A stretch of DNA of 64,000 nucleotides, taken from positions 294,728 to 358,727 of the forward strand of contig NZ_LT629844.1 of the NCBI RefSeq assembly GCF_900106785.1, written 5' to 3'. How positions within the stretch are numbered: the first letter of the stretch is position 1; the number at the start of each line of letters is the position of its first letter. This document shows, in pieces, positions 63,610 to 64,000 of the stretch. Under the pieces are notes generated by a model, which worked only from the letters and a program-made list of their open reading frames with translations, was not told the DNA's origin and ran no database searches. Both the position numbers and the translations under genes were made by a program. Origin of the DNA: Prevotellamassilia timonensis. Its GTDB lineage: Bacteria > Bacteroidota > Bacteroidia > Bacteroidales > Bacteroidaceae.

Positions 63610-64000
63610 CTGCTTTTCCCTCCAAATACTGTTTGATTTTCGCAAGCGCGGATTTCCTGTGCCGGAAAACCGTCGTGCGTACAACATTCAGCAGTTCGCC
63701 AATTTCCGCGTCGCTCATATCCAAGAAGTAGGACAAAAGGATAATGTCGCGTTTCCTTTCTGGCAAAGCGTTAAGGGCTTCGGCAAGCAGTTCATTTTTG
63801 ACGAGTACATCAAAGCCGGACACTTGAAAACGGAAATAATCGCTTTCGTATTCGTCCGTTGTGAAAAGCTGCGCGAGTTCGCTTTCGCTCAAATCCGAAA
63901 AAGTAACTTCGCGTGCTGCGCGTTTCGCAAGAGTGCGGCGGTGGCTTTTCGCTTCGCCGACCAAAGTTTTCTTTGCTAATGCGTCGTACTGATGTTGTAT
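63593..64000 (-). CDS. Sigma-70-family factor of the ICE, truncated by window edge
   Basis: The frame is open to the window edge ('QYDALAKKTLVGEAKSHRR' upstream of the TTG at 63964), so the start lies outside. The region 4 part 'ALNALPERKRDIILLSYFLDMSDAEIGELLNVVRTTVFRHRKSALAKIKQYL' is the -35-binding helix-turn-helix. Matches the Tn916 Orf7-like sigma factors that turn on transfer or excision genes. Paired with the HTH protein. Confidence 0.88.
   Translation of the reverse strand: MQHQYDALAKKTLVGEAKSHRRTLAKRAAREVTFSDLSESELAQLFTTDEYESDYFRFQVSGFDVLVKNELLAEALNALPERKRDIILLSYFLDMSDAEIGELLNVVRTTVFRHRKSALAKIKQYLEGKADDEYR

Overview
The window joins DNA from two very different sources. Positions 1 to about 47.4 kb look like a Bacteroidales genome, most likely Prevotella/Segatella. 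The signs are TAnnTTTG -7 boxes, Prevotella-type 'TGCAAAGATAGTGCAA' intergenic repeats, and Bacteroidales mobile-element gene families. From about 47.67 kb to the right edge the DNA is visibly GC-richer, uses AGGAGG ribosome binding sites, and carries a block of a Tn1549/Tn916-type conjugative element of Firmicutes type. The switch falls inside a truncated topoisomerase gene (topB), just after an IS110 element.

Layout. (1) 1-4.1 kb: chromosomal genes: the 3' part of comEC, a uracil/deoxyinosine-DNA glycosylase family gene, trxB and a lolA-like gene. (2) about 4.3-39.2 kb: a Bacteroidales mobilizable or integrative element. Its left part has three gene-poor stretches full of hairpins and short repeats, an SSB gene, a phosphoribosyltransferase + SLOG pair, a caspase-like protein and a degenerate serine-recombinase regulator. 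A plus-strand block (11.5-17.9 kb) ends in a MobV relaxase preceded by a good oriT candidate, then an OmpA-like protein. A minus-strand cargo cassette (18.1-21.2 kb) combines an AbiEi/AbiEii-type pair with a PP2C phosphatase and a zinc-ribbon protein. A long minus-strand operon (38.4 to 23.1 kb) encodes TOPRIM, ArdC-like, OB-fold, peptidoglycan-hydrolase, PH-domain and secreted paralogous proteins, many probably for transfer and establishment in a new host. Several of its products share a short basic C-terminal tail. (3) 39.3-47.4 kb: a mobile-DNA junkyard: a membrane protein, an IS with perfect 9-bp target duplication, a BACON-domain protein, a trio of overlapping tyrosine recombinases (RIT type, third member truncated), and an IS110 element.

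(4) 47.67-64 kb: truncated topB, DUF4366, DUF4315, PAPS-reductase-like, NlpC/P60 hydrolase, a DNA methyltransferase broken by a 28-bp tandem duplication, VirB4, PrgI, MT-A70 methylase, VirB6-like, Maff2, VirD4, PcfB, RepA-like, a Cys-rich protein, a large serine recombinase, TnpW, a structured non-coding stretch, an HTH protein and a sigma factor cut by the window edge. This is the mating-pair and coupling core of a Firmicutes ICE. Its relaxase side is missing at the junction, so this is either a real inter-phylum insertion later truncated, or a metagenomic assembly join.

No rRNA, tRNA or CRISPR array was recognised. All functional calls rest on motif and family recognition by eye.
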